Translations under genes and position numbers: made by a program
Notes under the pieces: generated by a model
Told to the model about the DNA's origin: nothing
The model's database searches: none
What the model saw: the letters and a program-made list of their open reading frames with translations, nothing else
In this document: positions 22,429-32,688 of the stretch, piece by piece
Numbering within the stretch: the first letter of the stretch is position 1
Layout of the letters: every line of letters starts with the position of its first letter
Source: Alectoria sarmentosa
Taxonomy: Eukaryota > Ascomycota > Lecanoromycetes > Lecanorales > Parmeliaceae
DNA: 64,000 bases
Direction of reading: 5' to 3'
Assembly (NCBI GenBank): GCA_009733775.1
Contig: WOGZ01000041.1
Span: 1 to 64,000, forward strand

Positions 22429-23347
22429 GGCTTTTGATACCCGCACGTAGCTTTTTGATATATGTACGTAATCTTTTAATACATATATATAGCTCCTCAA
22501 AGTTAAATAGAATAAATTAATAAAACGCGTATATTTTTCGACGTTAATGATCAAATAAATGATTTAAGATTAAGGTTTAAGATTTAAAACATCATATTGA
22601 ATATTTAATCTTTTCACATAAACATTTAATCTTATTTTATCGAATTATTGAAATATAATAATGAAATGCGATAAAATACGATGTGAAAAATAAATTAATT
22701 ATTCTCTTAAAGCTTCTTTGAAACAATTCTTTATATAATAAAATAATATATAATTAATATAATAACAGATCGAAAAAGATTGAAAATTAATTATCTTTTC
22801 AATACGAACATCGTATTCTTTTTTAAATATAATTATAAAATATCGAATTAAATCTCTTCGCATAGAGTATTCAATCTCTTCGCATAAAATATTTAATCCC
22901 TTCGCATAAAATATTCAATTTCTTCGCACAAAATATTTAATTTTTTCGCATAAGACATTTAATCTTTTCGCATAAAGCATTCAATTTTTTTATAAAAAAT
23001 ATTTAATTCTTTCACATAAAGCAATTAATGAATTTCGAATTTTTATATCAAGACGTTATAATGTATATCAAATTCTTATATCAAAACATCAAATCTTAGA
23101 TTTTTTATTGAGCTTCTCATATTATAAAGCGAAACAAATTCTTACGTCAAAACAATAAGTTTTTACATTAAAAACATTGAATCCTTGCATCGTAACATAC
23201 ATCAAATCTTTACATCAAAACGTCAAAGTTTCAGATTTTTATTTAATGCTTGATGCGTCAATAGAGATATGCGAAATAAAGGGCTACGTACATGTATCAA
23301 AAGGCTACGTACATGTATCAAAAAGCTACGTGCGGGTATCAAAAGCC
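22429..23347. mobile_element. non-autonomous TIR element, tandem copy 2 (919 bp)
   Basis: Direct repeat of copy 1 over its whole length. Differences are overwhelmingly C/T and G/A, as RIP produces. The right terminus (about 23279-23347) is intact, with three GTACATGTATCAAAA-type units ending GGGTATCAAAAGCC. Its left terminus, next to copy 1, is strongly decayed. Confidence 0.8.
22852..23020. repeat. 22-bp tandem array inside copy 2
   Basis: The same 22-bp unit as in copy 1, about seven to eight units, with independent point differences. Confidence 0.85.
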
Positions 23348-23689
23348 CGAAATAAACACGACGACCCGAAACGGTTCCTGAAGATCCCCTGGAGGCGGCC
23401 TAGAAACAGCCTAGAACCAGCGGGTATAACCCACTAAAGACAGGCCCTAAGATAAGCGCTTCTGGGCTGCATCAATAATTCAATTCTTTTGTTCTCTTTT
23501 GCTTGTCGCAGGCAGACACTTGTCGCCCAAATACCTTTCTGGACCAGGAAAAGGTATATATGAGCAAGCCTGCTCCTCCATCCTTTTTCTCTCCCCCTAA
23601 CACACTCTGAAAAATACCTTTCTGTCCACCGACACGCCCTTTCTCAACCAGAGAATCATCCAACTCAAACAAAAAGTCAATATACAACC
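23348..23689 (+). promoter_or_regulatory. upstream region of the HD-domain nucleotidase gene with TATA-like box
   Basis: About 340 bp between the repeat pair and the next start codon. TATATAT at 23555-23561 lies roughly 130 bp before the ATG and is a plausible TATA box. The string AAATACCTTTCTG occurs twice (about 23529 and 23611). Pyrimidine-rich stretches precede the start, as is common in fungal promoters. Promoter function is inferred. Confidence 0.4.
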
Positions 23690-24574
23690 ATGTCCACTCC
23701 CCTCTCACCACCAGACAATGCTACTTCAAACGATCGCTCCGAACCTAATGACATCCCAGACGTAGTCTCCAGCGCTCCGTCTTCAGCAGCCCCCGTGAAA
23801 GGACCATGGTCCGTTCAATCAGGTAAACCACTGCTCCTCTACATCCTACACCGCGCCCCTACTCTGCAACTCAACATACGTTCAAACCAATACTCACAGG
23901 CCTTAGCCCTCGCCGCCCTCCCATCACCGCCCCCGACATCCCAACCTGGCACACCCCTCCCCTTCCTGCACCTCCTCGAGCGCCTCAAAACCACCAAACG
24001 CGAAGGCTGGCGCCGCTTCAGCATCACATCCGGCGAGTCCATCTCCGACCACATGTACCGCATGTCCATCATCACCATGCTCGCCCCGGCCTCTCTCTCC
24101 TCCAAAATCAACATACCGCATTGCACGAAGATGGCGCTGGTGCACGACATGGCGGAGTTGCTGGTTGGGGACATCACGCCGAAGGATGAGATACCGAAGG
24201 AAGAGAAGGCGAGGAGGGAGGCGGACACGATGGAGTATCTTTGTGGTGGGGAGGGGTTGCTGGGAAAGTGGGGCAAGGGCGAGCAAGGGAAGAACATACA
24301 GGCCATCTTTGAAGAGTATGAAGAAAGCAAGACGCTCGAGAGTCTGTTCGTGCATGACGTTGATAAAGTGGAGTTGCTGCTGCAGATGGTGGAGTATGAA
24401 AAGCGATGGAAGGGGGAATTGGACTTGGGAGAATTTTCGTATGTTGCTAAGAATGTCGTGTTGGAGGAAATGAAAGAGTGGTGTCGGGAGATATTGGGGG
24501 AGAGGATCGAGTTTTGGAAGGGATTGGGGAAGACGGCGTCATCGCTGGACATGAGCACAACTGGGGATGCGTAG
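23690..24574 (+). CDS. HD-domain 5'-deoxynucleotidase (HDDC2/YGK1 family)
   Basis: Predicted metal-dependent dNMP 5'-nucleotidase (266 aa) of the YfbR/HDDC2 family. Exons are 23690-23822 and 23907-24574. The 84-bp intron (GTAAAC..CTTAG) is preferred over the nearer CACAG acceptor because only the former keeps frame and yields SVQSALAALPSPPP, as in relatives. The unspliced frame is also open but inserts 28 residues without domain similarity. HD signature residues visible are His in SDHMYRM, the HD pair in LVHDMAELLVGD, and the downstream Asp in VHDVDKVELLLQ. The N-terminal ~45 residues are Ser/Pro-rich and disordered. It lies about 340 bp from the tandem transposon remains, its nearest neighbour upstream. 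Confidence 0.88.
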   Translation: MSTPLSPPDNATSNDRSEPNDIPDVVSSAPSSAAPVKGPWSVQSGKPLLLYILHRAPTLQLNIRSNQYSQALALAALPSPPPTSQPGTPLPFLHLLERLKTTKREGWRRFSITSGESISDHMYRMSIITMLAPASLSSKINIPHCTKMALVHDMAELLVGDITPKDEIPKEEKARREADTMEYLCGGEGLLGKWGKGEQGKNIQAIFEEYEESKTLESLFVHDVDKVELLLQMVEYEKRWKGELDLGEFSYVAKNVVLEEMKEWCREILGERIEFWKGLGKTASSLDMSTTGDA

Positions 24575-24873
24575 TTGGAACAGACCGCCGTGCATGATAG
24601 AGTTGATTTGGCTCACGCCTGCGGATACCCCAGAAGCATAGACCAGGGAATTATCAAAGACTGCTTGAAAGGCTCACTGCATTTTCCTTATAGGGAGATG
24701 TACTGCTAAAAATAATTTGGGCAGACCGAACTTCACAAGCAACACAATCAATGCACAGACCCTACGAGCCTGCACACAACATTCTTCCGCCTGGTTCACT
24801 ATTCAAGCTGCCTGCAGTCTTGACGCCGCGACTTCAATACCAGTCCTTAGACCTTCCAAAAATCCTTCGCCTT

Positions 24874-25659
24874 CTAAAGCATCCACATGACCGCAAAAGT
24901 CACACCCAGTACTGCAGCACCAGTAGCCACATCCACCTTTCCAACTCCGCCTTTGAACCTCTGGAAATGGCCCAAAGTCAAATTGACGCTCGAAGCACAA
25001 GGGAAAGCGGCAGAAGTGCCATTTTCAGAAGTATTAAACGCACAGATGCGGATATTGCCGTTATTGTAACCGGCAGGAGGGTAATAAGCGGCGATCACAG
25101 CTGGCAGGGGACTACGACTGGTGGCTCCTTCTACTGTCGCTTTGATTGAAGATTTTGTGCCGGGGGTGAAGGTATTGGCGACGGGGAATTCAGGGGAGTA
25201 GTTCGTCTCTCTGTTTCGGCTGTCAACTGCTGAAACTTGTCATGTGCTGAGAAGTAGGCGACTTACTTTCCTTGTGTGATTGAGAGAACGTATGTGCCGG
25301 CTGGAATCGTCGTCGGCGTCCAGGTGTACGAGTCGCCTGCTACATTGGCTTTGTGGCGGTCAGTCTTCGAGATGAGTATCCAAGGCAATGCTCAACTCAC
25401 AGGCGAGGGTAACCACTGGTTCGAGTGCTTCCGGGGCCCCTTGAAGTAGCTTTATGGTGACTGGCTGAGAGCGAGATCTGCGTCAGTTTGAGGGCTGGGA
25501 TGAAGGGAAGGTGGCGACTCGTACGGTTTTGTCACCCAACCAGGTGAGATTGAAGGGTTGGTCAACGGCGATGCCTTCGAAGCTGTTGACGCTGAAGGCG
25601 ACGGCGTGGACGTAGATAGGTAAGAGGAGGGTTGCTGCCAATACAGAGAGACGCGCCAT
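24874..25659 (-). CDS. GPI-anchored Ser/Thr-rich wall protein, Kre9/Knh1-type N-terminal domain
   Basis: Small secreted protein (about 202-205 aa), probably attached to plasma membrane and wall by a GPI anchor. Exons: 25659-25525, 25464-25401, 25339 (or 25348)-25267 and 25210-24874; the introns are short. The signal peptide MARLSVLAATLLLPIYVHA is followed by the Kre9/Knh1-type module (FEGIAVDQPFNLTWLG, VTIKLLQGAP, YTWTPTTIPAGTYVLSI). The C-terminus has N-glycosylation sites and ends in a hydrophobic tail (VATGAAVLGVTFAVMWML) typical of GPI signals. Intron 2 has two frame-compatible acceptors 9 bp apart (AAG or TAG), differing by three residues. Upstream in-frame ATGs at 25671 and 25689 would lengthen the signal region slightly. 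Confidence 0.8.
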
Positions 25660-25689
25660 GGAGAAAACCATGATGAACAACTGTGACAA

Positions 25690-26081
25690 GCACTGTAATG
25701 AACTGAGAGGGTTTTGGCTCTATTGATGACAATTGCGGGATGCGTTGATCAGGACGTTCGTAGAGGATGCTGCAATGGTATGCTGTAAATGCTGTAACGA
25801 ATGAAGGGATCTGAGAGGGATGCATTATTGTTGACGATGGGGACAAAACGGTGAGATTGAAAGTGTTGTTGTTCCTTCCTACCTCACTTGCTTGCGGTAC
25901 ATCGCCCAGTATAGCAGGCGCTTAGGGGTAAGCGCGTCCATTCAATCATCGACTCAGGCCTAAACACAATTTGTAAGCCGAACGCAGGCTTCTCACGTGC
26001 TGTAATGCTTCTATGAGAGTGGAAGTTTTAGCGGGGAAAAGTTTCCGTATGCGTGCTGCATTTGATATCATGAGGAACTAT
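25690..26081. other. intergenic spacer between wall protein and RBM25-like gene
   Basis: About 390 bp with no supported gene. It presumably contains the wall-protein promoter and the 3' UTR of the upstream minus-strand gene. Confidence 0.5.
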
Positions 26082-28644
26082 CTATGCTGACAAGCCTCGT
26101 TTTTCAGATTCGCTAAAGAATATGATCATTCGCCAGAGCTTCTTCACGAGAACCTCAGCTTCTTCATCCAAAGCCTATAGATGGGTGTTAGCATTTCTCC
26201 TGCAATCTCGGATATAGCTGGCTTACCCCTTCCAATTCTCCCACAAGAGCTTGAGGTTCACCTCTTTTTCGAATATGATCCTCAACGACCTCAACTAGCA
26301 TCTGCTCCTGCACTCCAAGATATTCGACGATCTTCTTCTCCACGAACGGTTTGAGTTGTTCGCCAAGCACAGTCTCGTCAACAAACTCCCATTTGACTGG
26401 CCACTTCCATAATCCATCTTTATCTGAAGGTATATCTGCGGCCAATTGTCGTGCAGCTTGGGCTCTCTCTTCTTCGGTCAGACCCATAGCATCGGATGCG
26501 TTGTCGAATTTGATGGGAATGAGTGTTCTCTTCGCAGAGCTATCTGCCTCTTCTTCGTCTTCAAGTAGACCTTCAACTTCAGCAACTGTTCGTCGGCCTG
26601 TAGCAGCTGCTTGAGCCTTTTGAGTTGCAGCACCCAACGAGAGCTTGAAGCGTTGTGGTTCACGAGGTGCCTTGATATCCAGCTCCATTGCTTGTCGGTT
26701 GAGGAAATCATCTGCCATGCCTCTCGCTTGTTCTCTCTGCTGGGCATCTCTGGCCTTCTCCTTCTCCTCTGCGTTTCGATCCACATCATCCAAATTTAAC
26801 TCTCTATTCCTGAACGTAGCGCGATTCCGAATCCACAGGCTGCGGTCCACGTAATATTCCTCGGCCTTGCGACTGGCCTCAGTATCATCGTTCCATTCTC
26901 TCAGACGCTTGGCCACAGCCTCCTTCTCAGCTTCCTTTTGCGCTTGCTCTTCTTTGTCTCTGGCCTTCTCTCTTTCCACGGCGGCCGTTCGACTTCTTTC
27001 GCGGTTCAACCATCTTCGCCGCTGATCTTGGTACATCTTTTCTAGCTCCGCTTCCTTCTTCTCCTGTTTCCGTCTTTCCATATCTTCGTCGCTGGCATCA
27101 GTGTCCTCATCCTCTCGATCGATCAGTCCAGCAGCGCCTACGCCATTGATACCACTTCCATTCACAAACGTTACTCCCTTTTGGTAATCTCGTGGCATCT
27201 GCGACTCTGTATAGCCTTTGGGTCCAGCAGGAGCATTGGGTACACCTCTATCTCTGGGGCCGACTGGAATACCATTCGCACCACCGGCTGGGCCGCTTGG
27301 TGCCGACAGAGGGGGAGATGCAAGACGACTAGGCTTGGACTGATTCATATTTCGACGCCTCTCCATTGCCTCTAGCTCTTCCTCTCGTCTCAGACGCTCC
27401 ATGTCTCGACGCGTACTGCGATCACGGAAGGCTTGAATCTCTTTGGCGACAGTTTCCCGCATCTCGGCCGGGATATCAGATAGCTCATCATCGGCTGAGA
27501 GGGGAATGGTCACAACTTCCGCGTCTGGCTTTTCGTCACCATTCTGCATTGAATAATCACCGTCGCGATCCACATTCGACATGTCGTTGGTTTGCATAGG
27601 TGCTGAAGGATTGGCGAGATCTGTAAGCACTCCTGCAAGAGCGCTTTTGGCCGCATCTAGACGTAATTGAGCTTGAATTGGATCTTGGTCACCTCGTGAT
27701 GCCTCCCATTGCTCAAGATAATTGTATGAAGCGTCGTCAATGTTGACCTAAAGTATGATGTTAGTAAGGGCTGCAGGCACTAGTCGCTTGAGAAGGAACT
27801 ACCAATAATTTGCTCTTTTCCACCTTCATGTCTTCACCGTCTCCTTCCTTTTTGGTGCCATTGACAGCGTGTGACTTGACGGGTACTTCGACATCTTTCA
27901 GCACCTCTACGGCCGTAACGAGACTTTCGGGATCTTCGTACTCTGCAAAGCCAAATCTGCATGCTTTATTGTCTGCATCCGTTGCTCTGATCCAGCGCCT
28001 CAGGTTTCCCGCACATTGTAAGATGCGTTCTATTCCTTCATCTCCACCCACACCTTCTGTAATACCCCCGACGAATATCGTTCTTACAATCTCGTCCTTC
28101 GTGGGTGGCACCAGCTGCATCATGCTTTCTCGAACAGCTTGTCGTTGTGCGTCCATGCCCTGGCCAGCCCCTAAGCCTGGGCGAGCAGATCTAGCCTCTG
28201 ACTCGCGCCTTGGTTCATTCCCTAGAGGCATAGCTGACTTTGATGGACCAGTGGTGCCGAGGCGTATGACAGGTGCATTGAAGTTAATGTTAGGCATATT
28301 GGCTGGTGGTTGGAAGCTTGAAGGGAAACCACTTGGTCGGCCTGGCTGCTGATTATTTACTTGCATGCCAGGAGGAGGAGCTGTTCCCGGTGCAGCTACG
28401 ATCTGTCAGCGAACGCTGCTGAAAAGCAGTAATTGTGGCATACCTGTTCCGGGTGGAGCTCCCATACCCGGAGGAGCGCTGCCCCCTGGGAAGCCACCAA
28501 AGGCTGGGGGACGGCCATAGCCAGGTGCACCTGAAAGCTATGTCAGTAATTCGAATACAGACTGAGCAGGATCAAGTCCGGAGCCCAGGCCATGGGGCTT
28601 GAAATGATGCTCGAAAGGGTCATCATGCCTTGATAGTTGTACAT
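26082..28644 (-). CDS. RBM25/Snu71-like splicing factor (RRM plus PWI domain)
   Basis: Predicted nuclear pre-mRNA splicing factor (769 aa) of the U1-associated RBM25 type. Exons: 28644-28629, 28530-28444, 28395-27803, 27747-26227, 26174-26082. Order of parts: Gly/Pro-rich N-terminus, an RRM (TIFVGGITEGVGGDEG, then FGFAEYEDPESL), a long charged coiled region rich in Glu/Arg/Lys, and a C-terminal PWI domain (WKWPVKWEFVDETVLGE, then VEDHIRKRGEPQALVGELEG). Splicing the last intron adds ALDEEAEVLVKKLWRMIIFF; reading through would truncate the PWI fold. The first exon is only 16 nt (MYNYQ) and its intron would start with GC, a rare but known class. That 5' end is the least certain part, although phase and total length agree. 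Confidence 0.85.
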
Positions 28645-28981
28645 TAGCAGCTATGGAAACGACAGCGAAGAATTCAGAGAATCAAGTCAGTGTCTCCCCA
28701 TCAGCGCAGAGCTAGGCGCCTCGTTTGACACGACGTTTCCCTTGGTCGAGGTACGAAAATGAGAATCTGCAGAAAGTGAACACTGACTCAAGAACACGCC
28801 GGGACGGGAAAACGTATTCCCGGATGTCTTTTTCTAGAATGGAGCAATGGATTCACACATCAGAATCAAGCATTTATCGGCATTCATGATTGTGTAAGTA
28901 GTGAGATCTCTGAGAAATCATTCTGCATTACTATGTAATTGAGTTTAAGTCACTGAGGTTCGACTGATTAGCGATCCTATA
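28645..28981. promoter_or_regulatory. divergent promoter between RBM25-like and bS21m genes
   Basis: About 340 bp separate the two start codons, which face away from each other, so the region must serve both transcripts. No strong TATA box is visible. Shared regulation is only a possibility. Confidence 0.5.
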
Positions 28982-29800
28982 ATGAACTTTCGAATGTCAC
29001 CACTATTCTCCTTTCTCACGCCTTCGATTCCTCCACTATGGCGATCGACAACTGCTTCTCCACAGCTGCGACTGCTTATGCTTAAATCGCTAAGATGTAC
29101 AAGTCCCAACTTCCATACTACAGCTCGCCAGCGTGCCGATTCATCTTCCACGGCGGCCGACCTCGACTTTCTCGAAGACAAACCCCGGCCACAGCCTAGG
29201 CAAATGTTTCCTACTTCATCTTCGCAAAGAAGGCCTACAGATGGTGTAATTCAGAATCAGCTCGACAGCATTCTCGATTCGACTTTCCCCACTCCCAATC
29301 CTGCCAAAAGAAAACCCTCCGAATCAGTTGATGAATCCTCCGCCACAATGATGGACACCGCTTACCAGAATTCCCTCCGCAAGCCCGACGCCAACAAATA
29401 CTACCATTTGCACGAGATTGCTCGAAAAATGCAGTTTCCTCCCCAGGAGATGACTGGCCCGGACGGCCGCAATATCCTCTCTCGTGATGCATATCGAACT
29501 TTGGAAGATACTCAGAGGACATCCAAGCGGGCTGTTCGCACAGTCCGGTCACGCCCGGCAGTCGGACGTACCATCGAGGTAGTTCCTGAAAAAGGAGTAG
29601 ATTTCGGGCGTGCGTTGAGGAACTTGGACATTTCTTGTTCTCTCAACAGGGTCAAGTTGGATTTGTCGCGCCAACGATTTCATGAAAGACCGGGCATGAA
29701 GAGAAAGAGACTGAAGAGTGAGAGGTGGAGAAAAATGTTCAAGGAGAGCTTTAAAGCTACAGTGATGAGGGTGAGGGAGATGAGGAGGAAGGGGTGGTAG
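28982..29800 (+). CDS. mrp21: mitochondrial small-subunit ribosomal protein bS21m
   Basis: Single-exon gene (272 aa). The C-terminal ~50 residues form the basic S21 domain (PGMKRKRLKSERWRKMF, then VMRVREMRRKGW). It is preceded by the fungal-type linker, which carries the segment VDFGRALRNLDISCSLNRVK. The N-terminus (SLRCTSPNFHTTARQRADSS) is Arg/Ser/Thr-rich without acidic residues and fits a mitochondrial targeting peptide. The extended N-terminal part is normal for fungal mitoribosomal proteins and much longer than bacterial S21. ATG codons at 28982 and 28994 are both possible starts. Confidence 0.88.
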   Translation: MNFRMSPLFSFLTPSIPPLWRSTTASPQLRLLMLKSLRCTSPNFHTTARQRADSSSTAADLDFLEDKPRPQPRQMFPTSSSQRRPTDGVIQNQLDSILDSTFPTPNPAKRKPSESVDESSATMMDTAYQNSLRKPDANKYYHLHEIARKMQFPPQEMTGPDGRNILSRDAYRTLEDTQRTSKRAVRTVRSRPAVGRTIEVVPEKGVDFGRALRNLDISCSLNRVKLDLSRQRFHERPGMKRKRLKSERWRKMFKESFKATVMRVREMRRKGW

Positions 29801-30706
29801 AGGAGAAAATGTCACAACGAAGTGGCATTTGTGCATGATCAGGAAGGAGAGTCAACGACAGAGAGCATTGAGGGCGTGTCTTGAGCATTACCTCCGTCGA
29901 GTTATACCACGTGTGGGTTAAAGTAGGCGACGTACAAGGAATACAGATATATTTTACGTCTGCTTGCAATATCATGATTGCCTGGCTACTTGGCGGCTTC
30001 GCAATTTATCTTTATTGAAAAAAAATCCAAACAGACACAGCATCTTAGCAACATCGTGCCACTCTGTTCCATTCCATACCATATTCATAAGGTAGAATTG
30101 GTGGGAACATTGATATTGACAATTTGAACCGAAAGCGCCAGCGGCGTGTTTTTTGATTGCCGCCGTGGCGCCAAACGGCAAACGGTCAGCTACAGGCTAC
30201 AGCCAACTTACTGGTCAAACAACATCATCTTCCAGTTGCAGCGAAAGGCTGGATCTCGGACACGATGATCTAAGATGCCATATTCCTACAAATCTTTTGT
30301 TTGGAAAAAGAGAGCCCACGGCAACGAGGCATGAATTCATTGGCTGTAGGATTCCTTCCCACCTGCTTGATTGGGCTTAAGGACTTAGCGTTAACCAGGA
30401 GCTGAAGGATCTTCTCCCGGTACCTGCTTTTCGCCTGCTCTCTTGGACCAATCTCGCCGCTGGCAACCCACGACCTTCCAATGTGGGTCTCGGCCGTCAT
30501 GGACATTAATGAGATCAAAGTACAGACGTGAGACATGGGCGAAACGTGGAGCTCGAAACGGTAAATGTTTCTTTTCTCTTGCCTGCCCACAAGCAGAGTA
30601 CATAAGATGGAGCTGCCCCAAGTTGCTCAATTGTTTCTTCCATCTTCCTCTCCCTCTTTTTCAAAATCGCATCGACTGAAGACACTTCAATTTTCCAACT
30701 GTAAAA
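29801..30706. other. intergenic region before the SurE-like gene
   Basis: About 900 bp. Open frames here on either strand are short and domain-free. A pyrimidine-rich tract (about 30640-30665) sits just upstream of the next ATG, as in many fungal promoters. Confidence 0.5.
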
Positions 30707-31783
30707 ATGCGTTTCCCGACTGCCCACTCCCTGACCTCCCTCCTCCCTCTCCTCCCCCTCACCTCCATTGCTCTCAACATCATCGTAAACAACGATGACG
30801 GATTCGGCTCCGCCAATATCCGCGAACTCTACCGCCTCCTTAACGCAGCCGGCCACAACGCCTGGATCGTCGCCCCCGTCTCCAACCAATCCGGCAAAGG
30901 AGGCACCGAAGTCTTCACCACAGAAGCTGACCTGACCGCACCTTCTGAATACGACCTGGTCCCTGAAGGCGCCCCTAGCTTCGGCACCGATCCTAACGAC
31001 TCGCATATCTGGTACTACAATGGTACGCCGGCGGTCTGTACATTCTTCGCTCTGGATTACGTCGTGCCTAACTACTGGAACGGCACTAAGCCGGACCTCC
31101 TCGTTTCCGGCCCCAATTTCGGCGACAATCTAGGTCCCTTCCTGTACACCCTTTCCGGCACAATTGCCGCCGCATACGCAGCCGTCGAGCGCTCCCTCCC
31201 AGCGATTGCGTTCTCGGGCGGCAACGACGCCCAGCGCTCCTACAAAGAAATCAACAAGACCACTCCCTCTGGCTTTCCTGACCCAGCTACCGTCGACGCC
31301 GAGCTCTCCGTCGCGCTCGTAAACCAGCTCGCAAAGAATTCAAATAAGTCTGCATTACTACCTCTCGGCTACGGCATCAGTGTCAATTACCCAGAAATCA
31401 CCTCCCTCGTGAATGCCGACTGCATAAAACCCCCTTTCGTACAAACGCGCATGACGGGAGGTGCGGAAGTGGACACGGCTGTCTACAATGCTACTACGAG
31501 GCTGTTCCACTATGGCTCCGTTCTCCCCGCTGGAGCTAATACGTGCATCAATGGCGACTGCTCCCTGCCCGGTGAGACGAACGTTGTCGGCAGTGGATGC
31601 TTCAGCTCGGTCAGCGTGTTCACGGTCGACTACGATGCACCGAGTCCCGGGAGCAAGAAAGTGAGGAAGCTTTTGGAGCCATTGGTCAAGTATCAAAATG
31701 CGACGACGAACTCGACCGTCGGCACTAAGAAACTGCGCGCTCGCTCGAATTGGTCCGCGAGACTGGTTGGGAACCCAGTCTGA
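30707..31783 (+). CDS. secreted SurE-like phosphatase/5'-nucleotidase
   Basis: Single exon, 358 aa. An N-terminal signal peptide (SLLPLLPLTSIA) leads directly into the SurE fold. The metal-binding start reads LNIIVNNDDGFGSANIREL, followed by VAPVSNQSGKGG, LLVSGPNFGDNLG and SGTIAAAYAAV, which together form the acidic and Asn/Ser metal site of this family. Several Asn-X-Ser/Thr sites and paired cysteines near the C-terminus agree with extracellular or vacuolar location. Bacterial SurE is a cytosolic nucleotidase; secreted fungal members are usually annotated as acid phosphatases. The substrate is inferred only from the family. Confidence 0.88.
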   Translation: MRFPTAHSLTSLLPLLPLTSIALNIIVNNDDGFGSANIRELYRLLNAAGHNAWIVAPVSNQSGKGGTEVFTTEADLTAPSEYDLVPEGAPSFGTDPNDSHIWYYNGTPAVCTFFALDYVVPNYWNGTKPDLLVSGPNFGDNLGPFLYTLSGTIAAAYAAVERSLPAIAFSGGNDAQRSYKEINKTTPSGFPDPATVDAELSVALVNQLAKNSNKSALLPLGYGISVNYPEITSLVNADCIKPPFVQTRMTGGAEVDTAVYNATTRLFHYGSVLPAGANTCINGDCSLPGETNVVGSGCFSSVSVFTVDYDAPSPGSKKVRKLLEPLVKYQNATTNSTVGTKKLRARSNWSARLVGNPV

Positions 31784-32688
31784 GTCCGCACCTGGAGCTG
31801 GAGGGAAAGAATTTGATGTAGATAAGGGCGTAGATAATTAGAATGAGCTGCATTGACGGCAGGCCAACAAATGCAGTATTCATGCCAGCGACCAGTGACT
31901 TCGAACACAATGATTTCTCGCCTAATCCATATGAAACCTCCAGCCGCAAGTTTCTCGTATTCTATGTACTAGTACAGGTGTAGCTACGGATCTCTGTGGC
32001 CGTGGTACGATGTATGCTACTATCTTACCCCTTCCAAGATCGGACTTGCCTCCTCACTCCTCCAAAATCCCCCTTCGTGCTTCCTGCCTAGGGAAGCTGT
32101 ACGTCTCCATACTCTCCTCCTTCCATCTCGACGCTGTACCCGGGCTCTGTAGGACTCTGATTATATCCGTTTTTCATGACAGCGGATGGTTGGAACGATC
32201 GAACTTGTTGACAGTGGGGAGACGTCTGAGCCTTGAGAACTGGAGCGTCCAAGGAACGCCGCTTTTTTTTGCAAAAGCGTTAGGGAACTAGAGTAAGTGC
32301 CTTCGCTTTCACTCTCATGATTGTTTTTTCGTGCGTTAAAGCAGACTTATATAGACCTTGACTTTTTACACTTTGCAGCCCCGAATATTCATGTCTTCAT
32401 GCAGTCAGGCTCGCTGCGGGGTGAAGCAGTTGTTTTAATGTGGTAATGTCATTACTTACCTAGACAATGTCTACCACCCAGTGCTTGGAATGCTGCTAGG
32501 AGCACGGAGTATTAATTAGGTGCTTAGGTACAAACTAACACCCAGATGCCTCACAAAAGCTGCCATCGCTGGCAAAAACCGAAAACGTCGTCTCTCATAC
32601 AGCTATTATTTTATTCGAGGTCCTTCGCCAATAACCCTGAAACGCTGCCATCCTGCTTTGCAAACGCTTTTGGAGGGGTGATCTGTGA
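31784..32688. other. convergent intergenic region between SurE-like and fol1
   Basis: About 900 bp between two 3' ends, presumably holding both 3' UTRs. No RNA gene, repeat or supported open frame seen. Confidence 0.55.

Noticed and set aside
23348..23460. Possible tRNA or retrotransposon end after the tandem elements
   Set aside because: There is a short internal repetition (GCCTAGAAACAGCCTAGAAC) but no cloverleaf, A/B boxes or LTR-like partner could be established.
23823..23899. Intron of the HD nucleotidase ending at the first CACAG
   Set aside because: It would shift the frame and destroy the downstream HD domain; the acceptor seven bases further on keeps the frame.
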